Source of the DNA: Balanoglossus misakiensis
Taxonomy: Eukaryota; Hemichordata
NCBI GenBank assembly: GCA_040954595.2
Contig: CM082577.2
Location: 13,764,001-13,828,000 of the forward strand
Direction: 5' to 3'
Length of the DNA: 64,000 nucleotides
The notes below the pieces were generated by a model. It was given only the letters and a program-made list of their open reading frames with translations. It was not told the origin of the DNA and ran no database searches. The translations under genes were made by a program, and so were the position numbers. Shown one piece after another: positions 22,586 through 33,385 of the stretch. How positions within the stretch are numbered: the first letter of the stretch is position 1; each line of letters opens with the position of its first letter.

Positions 22586-23044
22586 TATGCCGACTGTGAG
22601 GCATTGAAAAGTCAAATTTATCGCGTGATTTTCATTTGCATATTTGACGCGTGGTTGTATTTCTAAATGGCAGCTTTAATACACAGAGTGGTTCCATAAA
22701 TTTCGACAAAATGATTATACTAAATCGAATAATAGAACTGACAAGACTTCGTGAGGTTGATGGCGATGAATGTGCTTCCTGCTTGCATTAATACCTTTGC
22801 TGTATTTTAAAGATTTTTGGACGACAGAGAAGGTGGGAGGTGTATGCTACTCATTTGCATATTTGAAGCAATGACACTTCATCCAGGCGTGCGTGTATGC
22901 AGCTGGGAACACATTAAGCTTATCGACAGCTCACCTCAGATACTTCGTTTACGAATTTGATTTTCAGATTTAGATGACGCAAATAAGTTCTCTTCAACTG
23001 TGCAATATGTGACCCTACATTCCACACACCAAGCTTTAAGCTGT

Positions 23045-23197
23045 CTATGTACCGTGGCCGATAACTACAAAGTGTGTCGAGGTTTTTGCAAAAGGCGTGC
23101 GTAGGGAAACCTAGACACACCTTTTCAGTTTTTTGCAAAAAGGTGGGTGTAGGGAAACCTAGACACGCTTTGTAGTTATCGTCCACGGTAGTCTATG
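23045..23197. mobile_element. Small palindromic element with internal tandem duplication
   Basis: The arms begin (G)TACCGTGG(C/A)CGATAACTAC and read back on the other strand at the right end. The centre holds two copies of a block with TTTTGCAAAA and GTAGGGAAACCTAGACAC. It could fold into a long hairpin. Confidence 0.6.
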
Positions 23198-23689
23198 AGG
23201 TATTTGTGTGACGGAGTGTTTTTTTTACACTACATGAATTAGTCCGGTATAGGTTGCCGTTTCGAATGGTTTACTGTCATTCATTATATTCTCACTGATA
23301 TCATTTTTGAATGTTATGTCTGTATGAAAATCTCAATTGCCTATATGATTCGTATAAATCATAAAATATGCGCACATGATCACGATAACGACGTTTGCTT
23401 GTTGCAGAACCTATTGACAGACGATACATGTAGGCCTATAGCGCACACGTATGTCGAGAGTGTCCGACATACTCGCGGGGTAATAGATATCGTTACAAAT
23501 CAGATTCCAACTGTCGTCATCGTTGTCAACAAGTTTGAACGTTTAATGCCTTACAAAACATGACATAAATTATATTTCTCGACATAAAAGGGTGGACGGT
23601 TTAATAAACAACAAAAAAATAACACAAAAAATAAACGTCACCAGATTAATATGGCACATATATTCTGCTCCCAAATCTCCCATGTGCGT

Positions 23690-23905
23690 TGCTTTATATT
23701 TTTGTTTCAGTCCCGTGAAACATTGCACTCATTTTTATTTACAATTTAACTAAACATTCAGTGGGCTTATGCAAATACTATACCGATATTCAAATATTTA
23801 ATATTTAATTAACGATCTTTAATCATCAATAACAAAGTTGTTTTTTTGTGTTAAACTTTTCCTACACAGTCACACAATGCAGTGTGGAATGAATGTGTCG
23901 CTTTG
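23690..23905. repeat. Interspersed repeat R, copy 1
   Basis: Similar to 35315-35570 (part) and 38745-39232 (longer copy). Shared blocks include GTGAAACATTGC, GTGGGCTTATGCAAATA and CACACAATGCAGTGTGGAAT. The class is unknown. Confidence 0.6.
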
Positions 23906-24299
23906 AAGCCATAGATGCAGGAGTTGACTGATTGTGGAGGAAGCCATTGAACGACAGTTTGGTACGCGCAGAAGTCGTGCGCAGAACACCAAAACAACCC
24001 AGCGGGCAATATCAGCGCACGCGACAGGGCTTTATCAACTCTAGCCATGTTATATCACTTTTTTTCTATATCACGTGAGCGCGTCTCAGCCAATCACGAA
24101 TACGGTATAATACGTGAGGTGTAATAATGAGGTTATAACATGTATAGAGGTTTTTCACCTACGTCACTATCCCCATGACAACACAGGACGCCGCCATGTT
24201 GGAGGCACTCTGGAGGCACTCGTACTCTAGCGCTGGCGCGACATTTGAGTGCATTGTTTACGTCGCGACCTACACTTGCGACCGCCCATTCTTTTTACA

Positions 24300-25120
24300 A
24301 TGGTTGTCAAATGCAGCGTTTTTGGATGTTCCCATCGAAAAGATAGGGAAACCCACTTGCAGTTTTATAGATTGCCTGCCGTGATATCAAATCAAGGACC
24401 AGAATGTGAAAAATTGAGCAGTGAGAGACGGCGCGAATGGTTAGCCAGGATCGGCCAAAACTTTGATCATAAGAACCTAGACAACGTCCGGGTTTGTTCG
24501 GGTCATTTTTTTAGTGGTAAGTTTTACTGGAAACTTTTGAAACCTTGTTATATCACACACCGAATAAATGTTTCACAACTTGGCATCAACAATATTTACG
24601 GATTTGCATTTGGCCGCGACAAAAACACGCGAATTTGCAGATAACACAACTGAACTTACACTGGCAGCGAGCTGTCGTCGTCGGCCGGCGGCGGTATCGA
24701 TAAACCGTACCGGTGATGCTTAGAGTCAGATATACTTGTTGGTCACGGACATGCATTTCTGTCCACTGAAAAAAAAACGTTACTTTATGAATTTTTACGG
24801 CTGTTTGAGGAGTCGCACTCATTTGGTAAAGCACTCTTTCTAAAAAAAAGTCTGTAAGTGTTTTGTTTACATTCGCGGGGTCAAACCAGGTCAGTTTCAA
24901 TGCTGGGTTCGACAACGCGTAGGAACAATGCAAATTTACGCTGAAAATGATTACACTAAATTTAGGCCCCTGCCTGGAAGTGTGATACCTCGTTTTGTAT
25001 TGTTTTTAAAAAATGTGTTGCCATACCCATTATCCAGAAATATCAGGAAATGGAATCAAATGCGCCCCTAGCATTAGCGGGTCAAAGGTCATGCCATGTG
25101 AAAGGAGAACAAGTGTTCAA

Positions 25121-25165
<45 letters not shown>

Positions 25166-26417
25166 ATATCCATCTCTCTCAACCCCCTGTCCCTTAGGTA
25201 AAAAGGCAGACTTGTATGATAGAAACAACCCAGATTGGGTTCCAACAGTTAATGTAGGGAAGAATACAGATAAGACAGCTGAGGCTTTAGGCAGATACGA
25301 TAGATTACAGACAAGAAAGAGGAAATTGGAGCAGAAAGAATATGAGCTAGAGGAAGCACAGAAACCCCCCAAACCCCAAAGTGACCCGAACAAATGTAGC
25401 CGTGAAACGCAAACTGATCTCACTGGGTATATGTTGGACTGTATGACCAGTGAGCTGCAGGATTTGAGATCAGACAATCTTATATTGAAACAGAAACTGT
25501 CAGAACATGAAAGTCGATTTTCGGAGGCATATTTTGAAGGCGACGATGAGAAAGCGAAGTTTTTGACTGGGATATCTTCTTTTACTGTTTTAATTACATT
25601 ATACAATTATATTGCACACTACTTGCCCCCTCGCACATCTCTCGACAAATTTCGAATGTTCATTATGACACTAATGAGGTTACGCTTTAATTTACCAATT
25701 CAGTTCTTGTCTTATGAGTTTTCCGTTTCGTTATCTTCAGTTTCTAGAATTGTTAATAATGTAATTGATGTCATGTATGTAAGAATGAAACCGTTTGTCT
25801 TTTGGCCAGATCGATTTAGTTTGCAGAAAACAATGCCCATGAAGTTTCGTAAATATTTTGGTAAAAAATGCATTGTGATAATCGATTGTTTTGAAATATT
25901 CATAGAAAGGTCATCAAATTTAAAAGCTCGGGCAGAAACTTGGTCTTCTTATAAACACCACAACACAATTAAGTTTCTCATTGGAATCACTCCTCAAGGT
26001 ACTGTCTCATTTATATCCAGGGCTTGGGGTGGGCGGGCTAGTGACAAACATATTACTGAAAACAGTGGGATTCTAGATAATTTATTACCAGGGGATTTAA
26101 TACTTGCTGACAGAGGGTTTAATATTGAGGAGAGTGTGGGTTGCTTGTGTGCTCAAATGAAAATTCCTAGTTTTACAAAATGTAAAAGTCAATTGTCTGC
26201 TGTAGATGTAGAAACAACAAGAAGAATTGCCAATGTTAGAATACATGTTGAAAGGGTTATTGGGATGGCAAGACAAAAGTATAATATTTTGGGTGGGACA
26301 CTTCCTATTAATTTGTTTCTTTCCAAAGATGATGAGGGCAACACAATGATCGACAAAATTGTTCATGTCTGCTGTTCACTGATAAACCTGTGTGAATCTG
26401 TTGTTGATTTTAATTGA
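24300..26417 (+). CDS. THAP-domain DDE transposase (two exons)
   Basis: Exon 1 is 24300-24516 and exon 2 is 25198-26417, joined in phase 1 (G|GT) to give 478 aa. Residues of about 1-72 are a THAP zinc finger (KCSVFGC near the start, W in [14 protein letters not shown] at the end) that would bind the element termini. A coiled-coil linker follows, then a helix-turn-helix-like region and a DDE_Tnp_4 nuclease core. The first catalytic Asp is in IIDCFEIF, the second in LILADRGFN and the Glu in [13 protein letters not shown]. The frame is open, so the enzyme may be functional. The intron is 681 bp with donor G|GTAAGT and acceptor CCCTTAG. An alternative single-exon start at 25050 would lose the THAP domain and translate the CT repeat, so it is less likely. 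Confidence 0.85.
25127..25162. repeat. CT microsatellite at the transposase 3' splice site
   Basis: About 18 CT units lie 36-71 nt upstream of the acceptor at 25197, within the extended polypyrimidine tract. Confidence 0.9.
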
Positions 26418-27312
26418 TTGATCACATTCCTGCCTGGTTGTGGTTGCATGTATTTATAGAAAAATGTATACTATGTATGTGCAGAAAAATTAAACTGAGC
26501 TGTAATGAATATTGTAATAATTTAATTAATATATTAATGTATATACACATAAGAGTCATCAGAAACCAATGATAAGGTAATAAATAATTTCTTCAGAAAC
26601 AATAAGCATAGTGACATTTGTAAATCATTGCTGACTAAAACATATTCTAAAAAATAACAAAGTCAGTCTGTAGTTGAATTAAATGAACAGGTGTCCATTT
26701 CATTCTAATTGCTTGTTTGAAGATAAATTCATTCACAGAATATTCTCTCTGATGTCAATAAATACAGATTTTAGAAATATTGATCAATAAATAAGTTAAG
26801 TATTATAAATAGTGTAGTAACAATTTTATATATCATTATATGATTAATAAATTATTGACAAATGATTAATTGAAATTGTTAATCTATATTCCCCTTTTTA
26901 TGCACACAGTATTTCATACTTTTGATTGGCTAAGACTGAATCATATGGTATAGGGAAAAAAACAAATTACATGGTTGACAGAGTCTACATATTGCTCATT
27001 GTGAGGGAATATATAGACAGTAAACACATACTAATTGCAACAGCTCAATATCAGTTTTCCAAAATTCTATGAGTACGAAGTACTAGTACAGTTCTCATGA
27101 GACAATGTGATGACCCTGGACAAGACACTACATGGCCATAATATAATAACACATGATGCACGATTTGTAGCCTGCCCCATGCAGAAGTTATTTTCCCTCA
27201 TGATGTGGAGTATTCTGTTGTACTTTCATTTGCTGTGCACATGAAAGTACTGCTACAGAATACACCACATTACTCACATTAGAAAAATGAACAAATCTGC
27301 AGTGACAAGATT
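26418..27312. other. AT-rich spacer between the two ISL2EU genes
   Basis: This is non-coding DNA between the convergent stop codons and is very AT-rich. Both genes presumably end here. No further ORF is recognised. Confidence 0.6.
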
Positions 27313-29625
27313 CTATGTTGGTTTGCGTGTTGATGTCCTTGTGAAAAATTTACCCACAAGTTCTGGCAAGATGGCACTAACAAAGAAGTACTTTGCACGT
27401 TCACAAATCATTCTCCAACAAACTTCATCAAACTGTATCAATTCAATGTACAACTGCTTCTCAGTCCACACAACAAAGTGTCCCTGTTTCAGTTGGCATG
27501 CTCCCAGTTGTGTCTGTACCTGGTAATAGTAAGCATGTTCCCGTGATAGTTTAGGTACACCATTTTCTTTTATAAGATATTCACATTCTTCAAGGCTTTT
27601 ATTCCTTAAATTAAATGGGCATTTGATTTCCACACTGGATTTACCACAACAGTCACAACTGAAAATGCCATCTGGAGAAGCACCGATGAATGGTTGGTCA
27701 TGGCTTATTACCAATCCACTTTTTTGGACATGGACATTTTCATGAAATAGCAATATCGTTTTCATGAATTCCTGCATGGCAACATCCTCATGATCACACC
27801 CCCACCTAGTTGCTTCTGTTGAAAATGCTGACAGAGTTGGATAACAGATTGATTATATGAGGCTCATTGATGGTTTTTCTGGGTTTGTTCTGCATACCAT
27901 CTTAGCCTTTGACGCAGTGACTCTACCAGTTCTGTATTCAAACCATTCCTTTGATTTTGACTGTTCTCTGGTTTGAAGCTCAACTGTTTTGATTTGCTCT
28001 TTAGTTACAGTGATTTCCAGTCTGGAACATTCATTAAGTAAATCCGAATACCCAAGACTGGTGCAATTTTCATCAAACAAACTCGACAAAGAATCGGGAA
28101 ACAGTCCAACAGCAGGCTTTGGAACATATTCAGCAGCATAAGGTTGAATTAAAGACAGCAATGCAGGCTTTGCACCACTTTGATGGATGTCCTGATAAAA
28201 CAGTTGTAGCTCCTGCTGTGTCGGGGGTGGAATGTTATTCAGTTTTGAAGTGGGGGGGTTTCTGAACCAGTGGAGCTTGTGTATCAAGTGAAAAGTCTAA
28301 CCGTTTCTTTTTTGATTTTGCTGAAGTAAAATCGATATCTTTGATTTCTCTATATGCAGCCTTCTTCATAGAAGTTGGAAGAAGCCAATATGCTTTTTCA
28401 TCTGTAACAGTTCCAGAATCCCGAATCTTCACAGTAGCTTCAACAGCAAATAGTGTGGCTGCCACATGAGTACATGTTTCTCCCAGTCCAGCCATACAGT
28501 CACAATGGGCACAGATGATTATCCAGGGTTGTAGGGGCTTGTCACTCAATCTTTGTGAATGCAAAACCTAGAAGAGCAATAAAAACAACTTTTAGTGAAT
28601 ACAAAATAATAACAATGAAGGAAATTCACCAATTTCCATAAAATATAGCTCTGAGCACACAGCTATTTTGTTAAAGTTATCATGTCAAATATTGACAACA
28701 TACAAATAATATCAGCCAATAAAGGTTACCACATAAACAACAACAGCAACAAACACCTCAGTCCTGGTTATTGAGTTTGTTATGGAAACTATTATCCTCA
28801 TGAAGTCAATTGCATTTGTGCTTTTTTATATTGCCTGGACAAAAGGTTATCATCAAGAAGTTGTTTATGTCATAAACCTGGTTTTGGCTATATACCCAGG
28901 TATATCCAAACACAACAGTGGGTCAGTCACATGTTGTGATTTTGACTTTTTTTGTAGAGTATCTGAACAAAATAAATTATAAAATTCTTTAGTACATTTT
29001 GAAGCATAGTGTGTATTGGCAGCCATATAATAGCACACAGCGATTTTCAAGACCCCCCCCCCCCATGGGGAGTTTCTCCTGAAAACAACTGTTCTCGGTG
29101 TTTGAGCCTAAAGCTGTCTTTTGTGACTGATCGGAACGATGTACAACAGCGGATACATAAAACTTGAAACTCCCGTAGTTTTTTGGGATGACCTAAGCAA
29201 GTCTACATGTGTACTGGAGTTGTGGGGCGAAATACATCAAGGTGTACGAACAAATATTCAGAGAAGTTCCAGTAGTAAGTACACAATGTACTACGATATC
29301 TTACCTTTGCTGTCACAACACAGTGTCCATTGCGGAAGTTTGTTGACAACCCTCTAACCCATCCACAAACAAACTGATTGTACGCTTCTAGGCTTTTATA
29401 GCATTTTAAGTCTTCCAGAGTGTATGGACTAAGGTTGAATACCAAATAGTTTACAATGTCCGGATACGTTACCGATGGTAACAAGGCAACGTCTGACGAC
29501 CAATCTTTGGCGTCCAAAGTGTAAGGGTCCAAGTGTCCAATCGACGATATTTTTTCATCATATCGTAATTTTTCTGCGCCGGATAGAGATTGACGATGAG
29601 TACAGCATGATTTCTTCCTGTACAT
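27313..29625 (-). pseudogene. SWIM / YqaJ-type nuclease of the ISL2EU element, damaged
   Basis: Exon 1 (29305-29625, 107 codons) ends AAG|GTAAGA. Exon 2 (27313-28567) follows acceptor CTCTTCTAG. The protein has a SWIM zinc finger (CDCMAGLGETCTH) and a YqaJ/lambda-exonuclease domain (YRTGRVTASKAK, then IGASPDGIF and VEIKCPFN with the Asp, Glu and Lys of the PD-(D/E)xK core). In ISL2EU elements this protein is thought to act as a companion nuclease. Two lesions break it: a frameshift at a seven-base G run (28252-28258; C run on the coding strand) and an in-frame TAA at 27853-27855 inside the YqaJ domain. The rest remains easily alignable, so damage is recent. A sequencing error at the homopolymer is possible. 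Confidence 0.82.
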
Positions 29626-29796
29626 TATAGTCCTGTAACTAAAAATGACTTTCTAAAGGGGAGGAACAATACATCTCCATGTCACTCGCTCGGGCGGCGT
29701 TGCAGCGCAGACGACACACAAGAAAAGAGTGCCTCCAACATGGCCGACTTCCGGTTTGATGACGTCACGCGAAAAACCTCTATAAACGGTGCGCTC

Positions 29797-29926
29797 GAGT
29801 GCGTTCTAAAGAACATATGGTGGCGCTCTCTTTTTCGCGTGTGCCACCCACATAAAATCAGCGATTGGCTAGATCCTAATTTACCATGGTAACTGTGGCT
29901 AAATTTGCATAGGTGACTGTATACCC
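29797..29926 (+). mobile_element. MITE family F1, copy c, left end missing
   Basis: Matches the right two thirds of the F1 element at 9740-9924 and ends in TTAA at 29927-29930. The left part is replaced by sequence like the hAT-like MITE at 30643, next to the ISL2EU end. Confidence 0.75.
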
Positions 29927-29930
29927 TTAA

Positions 29931-30104
29931 AGGTATACGGTCACCTATACAAATTTAGCCACTGTTACTATGGTAAATTGAGATCTAACCAATCACAGAT
30001 TTTCAGTGGGTGGCACACGCGAAAATAAAGCGTTCTTTAGAACACTCAAATACGCCATTTCAACTATATATGGCGATATGTAAATTGGAGGTGACCGTAT
30101 ACCT
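29931..30104 (-). mobile_element. MITE family F1, copy d
   Basis: 174 bp, with TTAA at 29927-29930 shared with copy c and TTAA at 30105-30108. It lies in the opposite orientation to copy c. Confidence 0.8.
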
Positions 30105-30114
30105 TTAAACGAAG

Positions 30115-31235
30115 AAAGTCTCTCTCTCGCTGCCCATTTCCAATCACGTGCAAACGTTCTATATTTTCTAAAGTCACGCGATTTTATCCCACCGCCAATT
30201 CTTTACTATCAATCACGTGATCTGGCCATGCGACCAACGGCGTTGTCATTTTCAGATGACGGGCAAGCAATATTTCGGCATCTAGTAAAAGTTTTTCCGA
30301 GTATGTTTTTACTTTAGAACCGCCAAACACGTAACATGTATCAGGTATGGTGCCTCATCAGCCTCGTTGCATTTCATCTGCACAGTCTTTGTCTGCACCA
30401 CGTAAGTCCACGTTGCTGAATTTGCCCGTCATCTGGAAATTTGAATGCGCACGTAACTGTCGCCTGAGCGCGTATGACGTCATTTGATATCGAAGAATAG
30501 AATTTATAAAGTGTGTTCTATTCAGGTGCGTTCTCTTCTACGTGTTCTATTTCAGTTACTTTTTTAAACTATTCACTGTTCAGGGTCCAGAATTTAAACC
30601 CCGGCTCCAGCCGAGCAAGAATCACACCAAGCATATTATAATTAGAGGTTATTAACGGCTAGCGAGGGTATTTGGTTGCGGAAATAAGACCTCTCAGGTG
30701 AAAATTAGCATATTTGGCGGGAAATAATCACCGAGCGAGGCGAGATGATTATTTCCCCCAAATATGCTAATTTTCACCTCCTGAGGTCTAATATCAGCAC
30801 CAAATACTCGAGCGCACCGTTTATAACCTCATTATAATATGATTTTGCTTGGATTTGAAAAATTTAATTTTTTTTATCATTAAATGATAAACAATTTTTA
30901 TTTTTTCAAATCCGTTGTTTGGTTGGGAATAAATCATGCTAGTTCAAGGGCCTCGTTGCGCACTGTTCCAGAACACACAAGCTGACGTGTTCTAGAAATT
31001 TCTAAAGTCACGCGATTGTATGCCACCGCCAATAGCATTCATAAAATGAGTTCTATTCAGGCGCGTTCTCTTCTACGTGTTCTATTTCAGTTACCTTTAT
31101 TAAACTATTCATTGTTCAGGGTCCAGGTACTAGGTCTTCTTTTCGAGAATGTAAATCCCGGCTCCAGCCAATCAGCGAGCTGGATTCACACCAAGCATAT
31201 TGTAATTGAGTTTAATACCATACACCGCTTATGTT
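30115..31235. repeat. Diverged direct repeat pair flanking a MITE
   Basis: 30150-30190 and 30520-30640 recur at 31000-31030 and 31060-31200. Shared blocks include TTCTAAAGTCACGCGATT, TCTACGTGTTCTATTTCAGT and CACACCAAGCATATT. A unit near 30250-30440 bounded by GATGACGGGCAA inverted ends reappears at 62085-62190. No gene is recognised. Confidence 0.55.
30643..30830. mobile_element. hAT-like palindromic MITE
   Basis: 188 bp with inverted arms (TAGAGGTTATTAACGG at the left, CCGTTTATAACCTC at the right) and an inner inverted pair around AAATTAGCATATTTGG. ATTATAAT occurs on both sides (30635-30642 and 30831-30838). The duplication is itself a palindrome, so the exact boundary is ambiguous. Confidence 0.6.
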
Positions 31236-32914
31236 AATGTACATGTGTGTCTGTCTGGCCGAATTATGTCCACCTTGCTTACAACAAAGCGGTCAAAATA
31301 CGGCTAGACACTAGAATAGACGTAACCAGCCAGGTCGACAAAACTATGCTAAATTCTAAAACATGGACCACTTTTCCATATTTAAAAAATACACCACTGT
31401 AAAATCATTGAACTGTTTGCTTACATAGTACATGTATTCAGTTTGGGAGTGAGGCGAACTTGGCAATATTTTGGCACAGTCCCTCTGTGATCTAGCTTGG
31501 TGTGTTTTTTTCGTAGCAAAATCTTAAAGCCAATAGGCGAGGATTGATTCAGTGCTCCTAAAGTTTTCGCGTCACAAAACTCGATCTAGGGGGTTTCTTG
31601 GTTTATAAATCCCAGACACACTTTGTATGATAGTTACGACACCTTGCATTCGGCGCAAATTTGAGCCAGATATCTCAAAGCGTCAACGCAAAAACATCGA
31701 CAAAAATGTTTTTGTTGCGTTTGAAAGAGTTATGCGATGTTATGCAGTTGGGCCGAATTTTCATGAAAACAGAAAACCGGCAATGATATTGGTTTTACAG
31801 GCATGAGGTGGGCGTGAGAAACGTATACTGGTGGTCAAGGACATTCACTTGTGGGGACCACAGGCATTAGGCGGTGCGGGGTATGCGCGTAGATGATGCT
31901 ACCCTACAACGGATTGTTACAGTTCTCAACCCGGAAACAAATAGCATCGTCCAAATATCCAATAAAAACGGGAAACTCAGCAGAGACTTGTAGCATTTCG
32001 GCAGAAACTTTGACAATAATCGAGGTATGTATCTATCTTCTGTATACAATCCACTTCACTTACTTTACTTATATTCATTCTCTTGAATGTCCATGCATGC
32101 ATGATTGCTACACATGTATATGTACATGTATGTATTGAATAGTGTGAGATTGCTGGATTGCCAGAATAGATATTTAGCAGCTGCTGAGCTAGATACTTCA
32201 TATCTCTATTACGCGTGATATTTAGCAGCTATTCAGCTATCTAAACTTTTTGAGAAGATTGAATAGAGGCACGCACGGAGGTAATAGTAAGGATTAGTAA
32301 AGAGAACAGCAAATTGGAATAGGTATGAGTTACCATCATTCAGATGTTACAGAACTTGTTGTAAATACTTCCAATTGACAGGGTCAATCACCTTTTCGTA
32401 GTCGACAAAATGCGCACCAACCCCCGGTTGTTGCCGACGGTCATGTCTCTCGGTACGGGGTTTGGTGGGTTGTCGATATAAACCTCTCTGTTTCCATTCT
32501 CGAATACTGAAAACTCATCGCTGTCCTTTGACTTCACAATTGACTGTTAAAGTTCGGCATGGCATGCCAATACCTAAAACACTTCAAATCATTGGCAGAT
32601 ATAAAGAAGACAAACAATTCAATAGAAACAGTGTTCTCCCCAGAGCAGTTACAAAGCTGTCATGACATCATTTTGGTGCTTTGTACGGGCTGCAAATTAT
32701 CATATTTTCTTTATTTTCCATCGGAGTTTGGTTTTAGCGAAATAGGGACATGCTATGTCATGACTTGACTCATTAACATAATAAACATTAATAGTATTGT
32801 TATGTGAATAATGTTTTGTGATTTAATTATAAATTAAACAATCGATTACTTTTCTTTCTACACGTGCACAGCTAACAACATTGTCGACTTGGGACTTTTA
32901 ATTTGCCTGACAAG

Positions 32915-33332
32915 ATGAACAAGACATTGACTTTACTTCTCTGCGTGGGTTTAGTGGTGTCTCTTCTCACTTCCGACGTAGAGGGCGTGAGAAGACGTCA
33001 CGCCGGCAGTAACCGCGGTGACATACCCGGTAAACCGGACTTTGAGATTGAAGTCGCGAAGGAAATCCTGTAAGACCTTTTGTCTGATGTGGTGTGGTGT
33101 GGTGTGGCGTGGTATGGTATGGTGTGATGTGGTGTGGTGTGTTCTACAGTGTTGCGTTGTTTTGCGCTGGTTTTAATGAGTAGTTTGTTTTGTACTGGAA
33201 GGTAAGTGTTCTTTAATTTCGACTTTGTTTTTTAACAGGGAAGAATTAGAAGAAGAAATTCAGGAGAGGGAAGTGGAGAATGAAATAAGGGAGAAAATAA
33301 TGACGCTGGAAAAAATCTTGGATGAGGAATAA
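32915..33332 (+). CDS. Small secreted RGD-containing peptide, copy 1
   Basis: Exon 1 is 32915-33069 and exon 2 is 33239-33332, joined in phase 2 to give 82 aa. Residues 1-24 are a clear signal peptide (MNKTLTLLLCVGLVVSLL then TSDVEG). The mature part starts with a basic stretch (VRRRHAG), has an NRGDIPGKPDF segment with an RGD tripeptide, and ends in a Glu/Lys-rich amphipathic helix with no cysteine. The start is supported by the signal peptide and by an acceptor (TACACGTGCACAG, ending 32871) in the 5' UTR; a non-coding first exon probably ends at 32024 (GAG|GTATGT). AATAAA lies at 33670-33675. I recognise no family. It could be a hormone, adhesion or antimicrobial-type precursor; none is shown. 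Confidence 0.75.
33070..33238 (+). repeat. TGTGG microsatellite-bearing intron of peptide gene 1
   Basis: The intron (GTAAGA...AACAG) carries about 50 bp of irregular GGTGT/GGTAT units near 33090-33150. The paralogue's intron has a longer array. Confidence 0.8.
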
Positions 33333-33385
33333 CAAAGGCCAAGTGTCGGATGAAACCACGCACCATCTCCTCCCATTGCGTGTCT

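Larger units (their letters stand above)
24143..29784. mobile_element. ISL2EU-type DNA transposon (THAP-DDE transposase plus YqaJ nuclease)
   Basis: About 5.64 kb lie between imperfect inverted termini. The left end starts TATAGAGGTTTTTC and the right end reads GAAAAACCTCTATA. Further in, both arms carry CCATGTTGGAGGCAC or its close counterpart. The element encodes two convergent genes: a THAP-DDE transposase on the plus strand and a SWIM/YqaJ nuclease on the minus strand. This pairing is known for ISL2EU/IS4EU transposons. A TA or TATA duplication at the ends is compatible with the family's 2-bp target duplication but is ambiguous because the ends are palindromic. The transposase looks intact and the nuclease gene is damaged. 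Confidence 0.85.
31290..33385 (+). repeat. Duplicated 2.1-kb gene-bearing segment, copy 1
   Basis: Similar at high identity to about 39395-41520 in the same orientation, about 8.1 kb away. It contains a putative 5' UTR exon, intron and both coding exons of the small peptide gene. Similarity stops shortly after the coding region (around CCCATTGCGT). Confidence 0.85.

Noticed and set aside
25082-25606. 174-aa minus-strand ORF
   Set aside because: Antisense shadow of transposase exon 2 and of the CT repeat.
32559-32768. 69-aa ORF conserved between the two duplicated segments (also 40635-40844)
   Set aside because: It lies in the 5' UTR intron; most differences between copies change amino acids, so conservation reflects the DNA duplication.
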